The position numbers and the translations under genes were made by a program. The notes under the pieces were generated by a model, which ran no database searches, had not been told where the DNA came from, and saw nothing but the letters and a program-made list of their open reading frames with translations. Shown here in pieces: positions 11,359 to 23,564 of a stretch of 64,000 nt of DNA (position 1 is the first letter of the stretch; every line of letters starts with the position of its first letter). This stretch comes from Cepaea nemoralis (lineage: Eukaryota > Mollusca > Gastropoda > Stylommatophora > Helicidae), in contig JACEFZ010022354.1 in the NCBI GenBank assembly GCA_014155875.1, forward strand, positions 156,001-220,000. The letters run 5' to 3'.

Positions 11359-11712
11359 TAATCCACCTACCTACCTACTTTCTCGGTCACATAACTACCC
11401 ACCTACATACTTACCTATCTACCTACCTGCTTGCTTACCTAATTAAGCTACCCACCTACTGAACCTATCTACTAACCTACCTACCTACCTACCCGTCCAC
11501 CTAACTACCTGCTTATCTACCTACCTACTTACCCCCTACCTACTTAAGCTACCCACCTACTTAACCTAACTACCTACCAACCTACTTACCTACTTAGCCT
11601 ATCTACTAAACTACCTTCCTAGCTAACTAGTTCTCTAAACACCGTACTACTTTCCTGCCTGCCTGTCCATCCGTGTACTTACTACCTGCTTACCTACCTA
11701 GCCACCAACCTA
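11359..11712. repeat. (CTAC)n-type degenerate microsatellite
   Basis: Tandem ctac, ctta and ccac tetramers for about 350 bases, ending exactly where LINE coding sequence begins. Confidence 0.9.
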
Positions 11713-12600
11713 CTAACCTACAGAAGACACAGATTATGTCACAAGGTGCACATGGGATACCATCAATCTTTATTGACGACACCGAACTAGAGATAGTAGA
11801 CCATTTTACATATCTAGGATCAGTGGTAAATAGCAAATTATCCCTAGATCAGGAAATCAACATCCGGATTGGTAAGGCAGCAACAACAATGAACAGGTTA
11901 AGAAAAAGAGTCTGGGAGAACAGGAAGCTTACTGCCAAAACAAAAGTCCTTGTCTATCAAGCCTGTGTCCTTACTACTCTTCTCTATGGCAGTGAAACCT
12001 GGACAACTTACTCACACCAAGAGAAACGTTTAAACAGCTTCCATATGTGGTGTCTGTGAAGAATACTTGGTATTAAGTGGCAAGACAAAATCACAAATAC
12101 TGAAGTATTGGAAAGATCAGGTTGTGTGACGGTGTATTCCATGCTCAGTCTTCGTAGACTCAGATGGATAGGACATCTTAGGAGGATGGATGATGGTAGA
12201 ATACCAAAGGACATCTTTTTTGGTGAATTACAAATGGGTAAGAGATCTCAGGGTCGGCCTCTACTACGATACAAAGATGCGAATAAGCGGGACATGATTG
12301 TTACAGGCATTGATAATGCACACTGGGAGTAAGTCGCCGCTAAACGTGTTGCATGGAGAGCAAACATCAGAAATGGAATAAAGACAAAGGAGAAAATTAT
12401 TGCAGATAAGTCACACACCGAACGTGTGGGACGTAAGATGGTGCATGATGACCACATGTTCACATGCACCCACTGTGAACGAACATTTACAGCGCGAATT
12501 GGCCTTATCAGTCACATTCGCTACCGCCATAGGTACAAGTTATTATGCCTTTTTGAAGCACAAACTATTTTCTGTCAAGACGGCAAGGTGCCAGTGGTAC
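11713..12600 (+). pseudogene. Non-LTR reverse transcriptase C-terminal half with C2H2 finger
   Basis: One frame runs through the region with two in-frame stops (12057-12059 TGA; 12330-12332 TAA). In order it has the RT palm end (HFTYLGSVVNS), the thumb (ACVLTTLLYGSETW), LRRLRWIGHLRRMDDGRIPK, KRSQGRPLLRYKD and finally a zinc finger CTHCERTF...GLISHIRYRH. The finger at the C-terminus is typical of one group of animal endonuclease-RT LINEs and probably binds nucleic acid. The endonuclease and RT core are absent (5' truncation). A (CTGT)n tract follows as probable 3' tail. Confidence 0.85.
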
Positions 12601-12629
12601 TAACCTACATATCTGCCTACCTACCTACA

Positions 12630-12630
12630 C

Positions 12631-12677
<47 letters not shown>

Positions 12678-12703
12678 CTGCCTGTCCTGCCTGCCTGCCT
12701 GCC

Positions 12704-12734
<31 letters not shown>

Positions 12735-12755
12735 AGGTCTGTCTGTCTGTCTGTA

Positions 12756-12786
<31 letters not shown>
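12630..12786. repeat. (CTGT)n microsatellite
   Basis: About 155 bases of ctgt with a short cctg block, 30 bases past the end of the LINE coding sequence. Probably grown from its 3' tail. Confidence 0.9.
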
Positions 12787-12787
<1 letters not shown>

Positions 12788-13150
12788 ACATACACATACG
12801 TAGAGGCATTCTATCAAGCGGTTCAACTCAAAATCCTTCTCCTCCCATGTTGAAAAGAAATCCGAAAGAGCCGCTTTCCTTTCATATTTGCATTCTCTCC
12901 TTCTGTGGCCTGGACAAAAGCCAGTTCCCACATCGTCGTGATTTCACGCCCTGGCATATCTTGGGGCTCTGAGAAAGGATGGGTGTGGGGGAGGAGGACG
13001 GGGTCTGAAGCTCCGAACTTGAGGATGAATGGGGACAATAGAAGGGGAACAGGGAAGAGTCTATTATTGTTACTTGGTGGTGGCAGGATCCCTGAACTCT
13101 GCCGACCTTTACACACACAACCAGTGAAGTAATCTTTGTGGCTGGTTACG
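12787..13150. other. Unassigned sequence
   Basis: No motif or repeat recognised; overlapping frames of 75-104 codons on both strands have no domain signature. Confidence 0.4.
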
Positions 13151-13162
13151 TAAACGCATATA

Positions 13163-13560
<398 letters not shown>

Positions 13561-14045
13561 CAAGAATGACGATGACCATTCATTTCATCCAGTGGGGTTG
13601 AAAGTATGGAGCCGTGAGTTCTAAGATGGCTGATATGGCCTATTTTGGCTCGAAATGTTCTTTCACATTGTGGGCAAAGAATGCTAGACTTTCCAGGAGG
13701 AGGATCTCCCGCAGTGGTTTTTCTGTCCTGCCTTTTCTTCACAGCTCTTGCAATCCTGGTTGCTTCACAAGTGACTGCACTCTTATGTAATGATGCACGC
13801 CACGAATTACGATCTTTAGCAGCAGTCTCCCAGGTGTCATGATGAATTCCAAAAGCTTTCAATGAGACTTTCAGAGTGTCTTTAAAGCGTTTCCTCTGGC
13901 CGCCTTGGGAGCGTTTACCACTTTCTGCTTTCTGAGCGACTGGCTCACATACCCCGTAAGTAACCAAGGCGGCGCAATCCGCTGCTGAATCTCGCGCAGT
14001 TGCGTTTTTCATATGGGATATGTGGGAATACGGAGAAAGTCGTGA
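13561..14045 (-). pseudogene. LINE C-terminus with C2H2 zinc finger
   Basis: A 162-codon minus-strand frame. Its readable part has KRSQGGQRKRFKDTLKVSLK, a Trp-containing NSWRASLH block and then LCPQCERTFRAKIGHISHLR with H-T-H, a C2H2 finger. This is the C-terminal end of an endonuclease-RT LINE; the upstream part is frame-shifted and the RT core is missing. It is related to, but distinct from, the copy at 11.7-12.6 kb. Confidence 0.85.
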
Positions 14046-14068
14046 CACCCTAAGCCAGGGAGACCGGC

Positions 14069-15112
<1,044 letters not shown>

Positions 15113-15350
15113 GTGAGGCGTGGCTGAGAGGTTATCGTTTCCGCCCCAGGCTCTTAAGGTAAGGGTTCGTCCCCAGCACAAGGTTGGCATTTCTCCAAGA
15201 ACCATTGGTATCTAATGATTTCACACGTCCATCTGATTTCTTGGTTAGCTTGAATAAATTTCCATCTCGGATAAGTACTAAAGTAAAATAGTTCCCTTGT
15301 GCAGGTTAAGAATCCTACGGCAGTTGAAAATCGCAAAGAGTAGGCCAAAA
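15113..15350 (+). mobile_element. Possible tRNA-headed SINE (single copy here)
   Basis: gtggctgagaggttatcg fits an A box, and gggttcgtcccc 55 bases on fits a B box imperfectly. The spacing suits a tRNA-like head. No second copy in the window supports its borders. Confidence 0.4.
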
Positions 15351-15759
15351 TACCGCTGCCCTAGGGACTTCGTTAGGAAAGAAAACCTACCCACGGGGAG
15401 ATAGAGCCGCTTATATTGGACGGGATCTGTCTAGAGCAATGGTTCTCAACCTTTTTTGGTCCGTGCCACCCTTCACCATATTTTCAGAACGTCATCCCCC
15501 CCTTTTCGTATTTTCTACCTAAACATCCCCCTCCCCGCGCCCCGACCTCTACACAGTATACGTAATAATGGTAATAATGGCAGCTAAATTTAATAGCACA
15601 TACTAATACAAGTCTAGACGTCCACATAAAATGTGATTTCTGGGTCTACGTACTGTATAAAATGAAGTTTAGAAGAGTGAGATGTACAGAACCGTAAAAT
15701 ATGAAGAGAAAAACAATATCAAGTAATCGGTTCTTGTATCAACGCAATCTTGAAATCTT

Positions 15760-15803
15760 CTTCTTCTTCTTTCTTCTTCTTCTTCTTCTCTTCTTCTTCT
15801 TCT

Positions 15804-15838
<35 letters not shown>

Positions 15839-15843
15839 TTCGT
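15760..15843. repeat. (CTT)n microsatellite inside the hAT element
   Basis: About 80 bases of ctt with three interruptions. Confidence 0.95.
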
Positions 15844-15869
15844 CTGCGTTCATCCGGAGTTTTTTTCCG

Positions 15870-15985
15870 GATGTGATTGCGTTGTGCATGTTTACAGCAG
15901 AGCTGCGTTCTTGCGCCGTTAGGCCGACACATCCGACTTCTGCGGGCATTTGTTGACCGGGTTAACCTTCCCGGGTGAAATGATC
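15870..15985. repeat. Dispersed repeat F, copy 2
   Basis: See copy 1 at 9.89-10.01 kb; about 75% identical by eye. Its place within the hAT borders means either that F is hAT sequence or that F inserted there. Confidence 0.6.
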
Positions 15986-16132
15986 TTAATCCCCACCGGT
16001 TGAGAACCACTGCTCTAGAGGAGGTAAACTTGACACAGGTGTATGCCGATGTCCGATACACTGATATGTGAGGTGCATACCAAGGTGTGACGTAATCACC
16101 TCGAAAGAGGAAGGAAGAAGCAGAAAACGAAG

Positions 16133-16214
16133 GTGAAGAAGAAGAAGAAGAAGAAGAAGAAGAAGAAGAAGAAGAAGAAGAAGAAGAAGAAGAAGAAGAA
16201 GGAAAATAATAATA

Positions 16215-16287
<73 letters not shown>

Positions 16288-16307
16288 AAGAAGAAGAAGA
16301 AGAAGAA

Positions 16308-16395
<88 letters not shown>

Positions 16396-16420
16396 AAGAA
16401 GAAGAAGAAGAAGAAGAAAG
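16133..16420. repeat. Alternating (GAA)n / (TAA)n blocks
   Basis: Five blocks in order: GAA (to ~16200), TAA (~16205-16258), GAA (~16259-16308), TAA (~16309-16367), GAA (to ~16419). The long frames across it are artefacts. Confidence 0.95.
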
Positions 16421-16574
16421 TAAAGATTACCCATGGGATAAAAAAAAAATAAAAAGTAAAAAATAAAACAGTCCCTGAGGAATGTTCCAGAAGGTTTCTG
16501 ATGTATGAGAAACAAAACATCGCACAATAACAATGACTTCCCAGTGTAAGGCTAAACCAGCAAGATAGAAACAG

Positions 16575-16830
16575 CAAATTGACTCGGCTCTGTAGCGTAG
16601 GCGTTACGAATGCAATTAGTAACCCAGCATAACGCTTTAGAAACACAGTTGCGGGCTGTATGGCAGCAGACCCCCTTGCATAGGTTTCCATACAAAGGTA
16701 TGAGTTTCTGACGTTAAGAAAGCAGTGGCAAACTACAGTACATAAACTTGTCAACAAATCACAAACAACCAACAACAACAAAAAAATTCTGGGGTTGACT
16801 GAGGCGCCCTGTAAAATATGTGCAACTAAC
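16575..16830 (+). mobile_element. SINE A copy (worn)
   Basis: A-box-like tgtagcgtaggcgttacg, then body words aagaaagcagtggcaaacta, cttgtcaacaaatcac, tctggggttgac and gcgccctgtaaaat. The B box is lost. It ends where a second SINE A head begins. Confidence 0.6.
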
Positions 16831-16831
16831 T

Positions 16832-17425
16832 GTTAAGGGCATGGCCGGCGTCTGTGTCTTGGTGGTGGTGAATGCAGTTTCACAATTCCGATATACCGGG
16901 TTCGAGCTCAACCGAAAGCAATTTGGGAGCAGATCGTTAATTTTCACAATGGCATGAGCGTAGGCTGTTTAGTAAGCAATGGCAAAGTCACTCACTCTCA
17001 CTCACTCACTCACTCACTCACTCACTCACTCACTCACTCACTCACTCACTCCACTCACTCACACTCACTCACTCACTCACTCACTCATTCTTTCATTCAG
17101 TAGCATGTCCTTTGCAGAACCTCGCTATTCCGGAAAACTTCCCGGTCATAAGCAAGATATCCTGCTTCCGATACCCCCATCTGAAGATCATCTGTCACAT
17201 CCTGCACCCATCTTCTCTTTGGCCTTCCCCTTCCTCTCTTCCCAGGCATATACCCCTCCATTATTGTTCTCTCCAAACTTTCATGACGTTTCACTTGACC
17301 AAAGTAGTTCAATTTTAATGACAAACTACTGAGCGTAAAGTTGCCCAGAAAATCACAACAGCCATACAATGCTGGGATTGAATGTGATGTCATGTAAAGA
17401 CTTACAACTAACTGTTAAGATCCAG
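16832..17425 (+). mobile_element. SINE A copy split by a LINE insertion
   Basis: Head with B box gggttcgagctc (16832-16986) and body (17317-17425: aatgacaaactactgagcg, cagaaaatcaca, aatgctggga). The two halves join seamlessly once 16987-17316 is removed. Confidence 0.75.
16987..17316 (-). mobile_element. 5'-truncated LINE 3' end with (GAGT)n tail
   Basis: Minus strand encodes MEGYMPGKRGRGRPKRRW, then QDVTDDLQM and DREVFRNSEVLQRTCY, then a stop (17097-17099). This is the C-terminal end of an RTE-like protein. It is followed by about 100 bases of (GAGT)n, on the plus strand ctca repeats from 16987. Flanks aatggcaaa (16978-16986) and aatgacaaa (17317-17325) are a 9-bp target duplication with one mismatch. 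Confidence 0.85.
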
Positions 17426-17504
17426 AGCCGGCGTGTTTTCTTCACATCTTGGTTGACTGTGTTTGTTTAGTTCTCTCCATGAGCTTCGCGTTGAAGATTC
17501 TGTC

Positions 17505-17825
17505 ACACCATTTTCTTCCTTCCATTTAAGTACACATTTGGGAGGTGTGTACTATGATGTAACCAGCTCGTGATTCGGCACGGTACAACCATTTTCTTCT
17601 TTCCATTTAAGTACACATTTGGGAGGTGTGTACTATGATGTAACCAGCACGTGATTCGGCACGGTACAACCATTTACTTCTTTCCATTTAAGTACACATT
17701 TGGGAGGTGTGTACTATGATGTAACCAGCATCGTGATTCGGCACGGTACAACCATTCCATTCCTTTCATTTAATTAAGTACACATTTGGGAGGTGTGTAC
17801 TACGATGTAACCAGCTCGAGATTCA
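17505..17825. repeat. 81-bp tandem repeat, four units
   Basis: Each unit has ccattt, aagtacacatttgggaggtg, tgtactatgatgtaaccagc and cgtgattcggcacggtacaa. Within it gtacaca and tgtgtac can pair around a 9-base loop. The fourth unit is the most diverged. Confidence 0.9.
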
Positions 17826-18152
17826 ACGCAGGACACAGAGATTGGATGGGATTAGGATTCGTTATAGTGTGTTTACTTTTGTCTGCCCCAATATAAAATT
17901 CCATATCTCAGTAACCAACTGAACGAAAATGATGACTTTTAGCATATAACCTTATCATTATGTCCACCCAACAAAACAATTTTTGTTCTGGAGATTTTAC
18001 AGCAGATTTCAAAGTTTGTTTATGTGCGATATATAATTTACGGGTCAGAGATGAAGTTCATAATATTAAATGTATTAAACCGTAGCCTTACATTCAGTAT
18101 TACATTCAGTATTACAGTAGAATACATTCATTCGAGCTATTATAAAAATGCT
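17826..18152. other. Unassigned AT-rich sequence
   Basis: No domain or dispersed repeat recognised. It may be the 5' flank of the transposase relic. Confidence 0.4.
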
Positions 18153-18394
18153 TTAAAAAGTCGCTTAAAAGTCGACAGGGTCGACTTCATTGCACCGAGT
18201 TCTATCCCATATGGCTCGGTCTCTTTCCGCAGCGTGGAAAGCATCGCACAAAGCACGAACTCCGCAGCTTTAGCGACGACCCACAGAAGTCTCCGAAAAA
18301 TTTAACTCGTGAACAGAAGGATGCGGCCCGGAATCGAACCCACAACCTATGGAGCCCGAGTCAAAAGGCTTGACCACTACGCCACGGAGACTCC
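18153..18394 (-). mobile_element. SINE B, full length
   Basis: Read on the minus strand: A box gtggcgtagtggtcaagcc, B box gggttcgattccggg, then ttcggagact, gcggagttcgtgctttg, gaaagagaccgagcc, cggtgcaatgaagtcgac. It matches the forward copy at 23.57-23.81 kb throughout. A 14-bp direct repeat attataaaaatgct lies at 18139-18152 and 18440-18453. If it is the target duplication, about 45 extra bases lie between the SINE head and the right copy. Confidence 0.85.
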
Positions 18395-18444
18395 TAAAAT
18401 TATAAAAAATTTTGGATTTTATATTCAGGATTATCCAGCATTAT

Positions 18445-19400
18445 AAAAATGCTGGATGCCAAAGAAACAGTGACTGTAAGAAAACTTAGGGTTTGGTTGA
18501 GAAAGAACAATAACATAGAGCTATCCAAAACAACTTTGTGGAAAATTATAAGGACATTATCTTCACTTTTAGAATGTACAAGGGCGGTAGAAATATTTTT
18601 TGCGAGCAACCGCATTTAGGAGCCTTGAGAAGCAGATACCTACGTGAAATAAGGGAAATGCGCAAAGAAAAGTATGGCATAGTGTGTTTGGATGAAATGT
18701 GGATCAATGCGCACCACACAAGTGATAAGGAATGGCAATCAGTGGATGGACAGATAAAGCGATATGTGCCCAGTAGTATTGGACAGCGTTTGGTCATGTC
18801 CCATGCTGGTAATACGCATAGTGGCTTACAACAGAATGCTGGGCTCGTGTTCGTATCAAAGCATACAGACAATAGGGATTATCATAATAAGATGAATGGT
18901 AATGTATTTAGAGATTGGCTCGAGAATACTGTGCGTCCATCCCTAGATAGACCGTCGTGTCCAATTATGGACAATGCATGATATCAATGTTGTTGCCCAA
19001 GAAGATAAAATACCTACAGCATCGAGCACAAAGGGAGCAATAAAGATATGGCTCCGAATGGAAAACATACCATTTCCAGAAACGTATTTCTAGCTAGAAT
19101 TGTTGTCCCTAGTAAAACAGACGCTATAAAGCAAGAAATATCAAATCGACAAGTTGATAGAAGAGCATCATCATTGGTACTTGAGACTTCCGCCGTACCA
19201 TTCTCATTTTAACCCTATAGAACTTGTGTGGGCTAAAATTAAAGGACAGGTGGCAGCCGACAATACTATATTCAAATTGTCTGAGTCTGACGTCAAGATA
19301 CTAATCCAATCCGCGCTATTAAATATTGATAAAAGTTACTGGAAAAATGTGAGGACCATGTGTTGAAAGAGGAAGAGGACTATTGGAAAAAGGATGGATT
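18445..19400 (+). pseudogene. DDE transposase relic (Tc1/mariner-IS630 superfamily)
   Basis: In order: an HTH-like part at 18449 (VTVRKLRVWLRKNN, LSKTTLWKIIRT); a frameshift near 18540; GIVCLDEMWINAHHT with the first Asp; DYHNKMNGNVFRDWLE; PIMDNA with the second Asp, directly followed by a TGA (18979-18981); TKGAIKIWLRMENIPFP; and, after another shift, LRLPPYHSHFNPIELVWAKI with the Glu. All three acidic residues can be seen, but at least two frame changes and several stops make it inactive. Known relatives cut and paste DNA at TA. I could not see terminal inverted repeats. Confidence 0.85.
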
Positions 19401-20281
19401 GAATTTTATGCAACCGAGAGTCATCAACCTACTGGAATCGTCCGACACAGATTAAGGTCTGAGCAGATCGCAGGCCTTAATCCACGTGCACACCAACTGG
19501 GATATTTTGCTACAAATATTCAGAAGAATTGCAGGCCCTAAACATTACAGCATCGGCATAAACAATACAACTTGTTAATGGCAACAGTTTGTATTCCACA
19601 GTGATGAATTTTCAATTCCGTGAGCCCTCAACGGTGACAAACAACTGACATTGAAAAATACAAAAAGCTCTAGACGCATCGAATACCAACCGAAGAGTAA
19701 TATTGTGGTGGGAACTGACATATTGTGGTATAACAAGAAACGTGAGAAGATGCACGTTGTCAAATGAGGGGACAATACACGAACATACGAATCATTCTAT
19801 AAACTTCAATGAAAAGAGGACCAACATCTTGACCGTTAAGAAGGCAGCCCACTACAGAGATATTCACAGCTATATTCGTCGTGCAAAAGATGTAATCACG
19901 TTCCGTCTCAGCAGAGCAGACAATGCACCCACTCCCATACGAATCTGGATACGCCTTGTGTTTGTCATACGAACTGGCGGGGGCATTGGCATTACTGTAA
20001 AACAAGTTTTTTAGCGAGAAATCACTAGTTTTTAATCAAAACATCAAAGAAATGTCGCCGCTTTTCATGATTTAAGTTACTTTTGGACCTATCAATGACA
20101 TATTCCTTGGGTGGGGGTAAATATAAGACGGCAGGAAAAATTTCATAACAATGCAACAGACAGTTTTCAAAATAATTGATCGTGAATGACGGCATTCATT
20201 TCTGGACATACTGTAGTAATGCTTCCTAAGCTTAAGGCATTTTACTCTCAGCACACTCAAAACCTGCCATATGTCCATGTG
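19401..20281. other. Unassigned sequence downstream of the transposase relic
   Basis: The 103-codon frame at 19703 and overlapping minus frames have no recognised domain. It could include the element's 3' end. Confidence 0.4.
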
Positions 20282-20520
20282 TAGAATCATGGACAATTAG
20301 CAGGCAAGTGATGAATTATGTCGAGAATCATCGGCAATTAGCAGGCAAGTGAAGAATTATGTGGAGAATCAGGGACAATTAGCAGGCAAGTGAGGAATTA
20401 TGTGGAGAATCAGGGACAATTAGCAGACCAGTGATGAATTGTGTGGAGAATCAGGGACAATTGGCAGACCAGTGAGGAATTATGTGGAGAATCAGGGACA
20501 ATTAGCAGGCAAGTGAAAGG
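20282..20520. repeat. 41-bp minisatellite, about 6 units
   Basis: Unit gagaatcagggacaattagc, aggcaagtgaggaattatgt, g. The core matches LINE coding DNA at 62.06-62.10 kb (gaatcctggacaattag, then aacaggtgaac, encoding ESWTISRQVN). The array leads straight into the rest of that LINE domain at 20521, so it is an internal expansion of a LINE copy. Confidence 0.85.
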
Positions 20521-20880
20521 GAAACTGCAAAGGTGTAGTTTTGTAGATGAATGATAAGAACTCCGTGGAAGTAGATAGAAAGAGCAATGAAGATATCGCG
20601 AAAGAAGTTAACTCACAAAGAGAACTGGTTACTAGCATCATAAGTAGGCAGCCTACAATCGCTGGTCGTGTTGTGAGAAGGGGAAATCTGGAGTACGTCG
20701 TCACAGCGGGAAAGCCGGAGGGGAAGAGATTCAGGAGGAGGCCGAGAAAGAACATACTGGACAGTTTGATATCATGGCACGGAGGAACATCAGTATCAGA
20801 AATGATTGACAGCACGTGAGACAGGGGAATGTGGACAAGCAAGAACACACACGCCGCACGGCATGGACTATAAGACGAAG
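20521..20880 (+). pseudogene. RTE-like LINE C-terminal fragment
   Basis: Frame 20547-20819 gives LEYVVTAGKPEGKRFRRRPR, NILDSLISWHGGTSVSEMID, a stop, then RGMWTSKNTHAARHG. These are the same blocks as at 62.0-62.46 kb. Divergence suggests an old copy. Upstream of it the coding sequence has become the 41-bp array. Confidence 0.8.
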
Positions 20881-22927
20881 ACACCAAACCAATGCCCAAA
20901 GGGCAGATCAACAAGAAGTTACAAGAACCTAGAGTAGAACAATACCAAACTTAGACAGGACGTTCCAATGGATTAATCAGTACTGGCCAAACGTATTAAC
21001 AACACGATCGATAGCAATTATTGCAAACTTGTTCGCTCCAGGGTGTATAAACGTGTTAATGATAATGGCAGTGGGGTGACGGTAGGCAACCAATATAAAG
21101 AATAAAGTACCGCTTTTATTGTGAATGAATTAGACAGTTTTTAAGGATTTCGAGAATTTTACGACATTCCCGTACTCCTAAAAATGTTCACTCCGGCGTG
21201 ACCTTCACCGCGATCTTCAATGATTGGATAACAGCGTTAAACCTGGATCAGAATAAAAAGGGGTATTTTCCCTCAATTATGTGGGGTTGTAAAGAGCGTG
21301 GACTGAGCAGAACAATAGAGGTTAGCGCCACCAACAGTTTATTTATAGAACAATTGAACGCAAGCAAACTTTAAGATCTGTTCTACATCTAACGCAGTGA
21401 TTCTCAAGCTGTCCATATTTATAGGGACAATTAAGGGGCCAAGGTAGGTGCTGAAGCTGGAAAAGACGTCTTTTCACGGCCACATGGATCATCCTGGGCA
21501 GACCTGTGTCTGGCGAACGAACAAAGGATCGACCAGGGTCACTGCCGTGAAGAAGCCTGCTGAAAATCTCAAACTCTGCACCCTACACGAGCGTCACACA
21601 TGCCGGATGGAGTATGGTTCTTCACCTTCGAAGGTAGGACCAAGTCGTCAACATGCCGCGATTCTTCAAGTGGTTAACTTTTTCAGTGTCTTGCTTGCTT
21701 GCTTGTGTTCGCTGGCTGTGAACTTCAGCGCGAAGTCCTGTATGTCGGATGAAGACATCCTGTTGTCTAACATCACTGTGATGTCATACCGGACCTGAGG
21801 TTTGTGTGAGTATTCGTTATTCAATGTCTGGCTTATTGGTGTGCAGACTGGTGGTTCCTCGCCATGCAGGCAGATACTCTCCGACTTCGGAGGAATCATC
21901 AATCCTACTGATGTTAGCCAGGTTCCCGAAGGGACCTGTTGCCCAGGACGCACGACGTGGACGTGTCAGCAGGTCTTGCCCAGTATAGATCCTGGCCCTG
22001 GTGCCTTGGAAACACCTCTGCGTCCCTGTTTCAATGTCAAACAAAAAGTAGATTTGACCAAACATGGTGCGCAGTCAAATGAGCAAATATTTTCATGCTA
22101 ATTTCCGGTCACTGAGAATTGAAATTGCGGAAGATACACGAAACACTAAAAATAATACCATGATCCCAGTATGGCGATATATCGTCCTCCTGTAGAAACG
22201 GGCGGTAACATTTGGCAATGTTATCCTTCGGGACTGAAGAGAGTTAATTAAAGAGTTAATTCGATGGTGTCGAAATTAAACAAGCAAGCAACCAAGAACA
22301 TTCGCTACACTGTGTTTAACTTATCTTTTTAAAAAAAAATAACTTAAAACGTATTAGCTGCCTATCATCATCATCATGTGCCTTGATGATACGCTAAAAC
22401 AATCGCTGGTGGCCATCTCATGCAATCACCAGAACCTTGGATCACGCCCGTGTTCTTGCCTTGATTATACCATTAGGCCAACTCATCTAGGTATATATAT
22501 ATTTGTCTTCCTTTTGCTCTGTTTTCCATGAAGTTTGCCAGTTGCAACTAAATTTTCAAGTTATTTTTTATTTTTTTATTTTTATGTGGAAAAAAAAAAT
22601 GTCTCCCACACAATTTGGACTAGTCAGTACAATCTGAAAGTATTCACACTCACAGAAAGAGGACATTGCTGACATAAGAGGTTAATTTAATTAATAACAT
22701 TATTTAACATTTAATAACAAGGTAACAGGCTAAAGAAAACTGGACTTACCAGGTAAAGATTCGTTGATACATTGCCAGAAATCAATCTGAAAAGTAAGAG
22801 ATTCATTGAATGTAGATTGATATTTAAAAAAAAAATAACGATGTGGGTGCAAGAACTATATCTAAAGGAATCAAGTAGTGAGAAATTCAAACCCATAGAC
22901 ATCCAAGTGTATAGTAAATTGCATGTT

Positions 22928-22930
<3 letters not shown>
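20881..22930. other. Unassigned 2-kb stretch with overlapping open frames
   Basis: At 21.4-22.1 kb frames of 116 and 99 codons (plus) and 95 and 82 codons (minus) overlap; none has a domain I recognise, and there are no clear splice or start contexts. cagtgattctcaagctg at 21397 resembles a hAT end, but no partner end was found. The rest is AT-rich with poly-A/T tracts near 22330 and 22565. Confidence 0.35.
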
Positions 22931-23012
<82 letters not shown>

Positions 23013-23042
23013 CCTCTCCCCTCCCTCACTCCCCCCCCCCCC
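22931..23042. repeat. (CT)n followed by CCT and poly-C
   Basis: About 75 bases of ct decay into ccct and then a run of C. Confidence 0.95.
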
Positions 23043-23142
23043 TAAGTTAAACAAAACTTTACAAATAAAAAATAAAAAAACAAGGGATAATTTATAAAGC
23101 ATTTCAGATCGGGTAATTATTGTTAAATTTAAAGACTAAAAA

Positions 23143-23545
23143 TGTAGTTAGTTTAGTCGACGGACCAACATCACGGCACACGGGTATAACCCATAAGTGC
23201 TCCGCTCTCCTCCTAACTCAAACCTGAGTCCGGAAAATCTCAGCTCAGTGTATGAACTCCGTCAGCACCGGCGAGGATCCTGAATTATTTTGGGTAGATT
23301 TTTAACTTCGAAAGTTTGCCCGGGCAACTCCGTTATGGTACTCTTTTTCGATTTTCAATTGACAAGGAATTTTTTTACGTGCGCAACAATACACACGGGC
23401 GTCCGATCTCACTACCCAGAGACCAGGGGAAATTTTATTACTAGAAGTCCACGTGAAATAATCCTGGCCCTAGCCGGGGCTTGAACCCGGGACATCCAGC
23501 ACTCGAGGCGGACACCATACCTCGAGACCACTCAGCCCCTCTTTA
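23143..23545 (-). mobile_element. SINE I, about 400 bp, tRNA-derived
   Basis: Minus-strand head: gagtggtctcgaggtatgg, then B box cccgggttcaagccccgg. The body is shared with 35.29-35.60 kb (ggtctctgggtagtgag, gtgcgcacgtaaaa-type, aaaatctacccaaaata). The 3' end gagcacttatggg ... gtcgactaaactaac resembles the 3' end of the RNase H LINE at 44.37-46.48 kb, a sign that this LINE may mobilise it. Confidence 0.8.
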
Positions 23546-23564
23546 AAAAAAAAGAAGTCTCGGG

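Larger units (their letters stand above)
15437..16012. mobile_element. Non-autonomous hAT element (MITE)
   Basis: Terminal inverted repeats caatggttctcaacc (left) and ggttgagaaccactg (right) have the sequence typical of hAT/Charlie ends. The 8-bp target duplications are gtctagag (15429-15436) and ctctagag (16013-16020), differing at one base and fitting the nTCTAGAn preference. The 576-bp interior has no transposase; it carries a CTT microsatellite and a copy of repeat F. It would depend on a hAT transposase elsewhere. Confidence 0.85.

Noticed and set aside
15669..16781. 370-codon minus-strand frame
   Set aside because: Crosses the hAT element, the GAA/TAA blocks and part of SINE A; a mosaic of poly-Phe/Leu/Ser from microsatellites.
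21397..21413. hAT-like end cagtgattctcaagctg
   Set aside because: No matching inverted end or 8-bp duplication found downstream.
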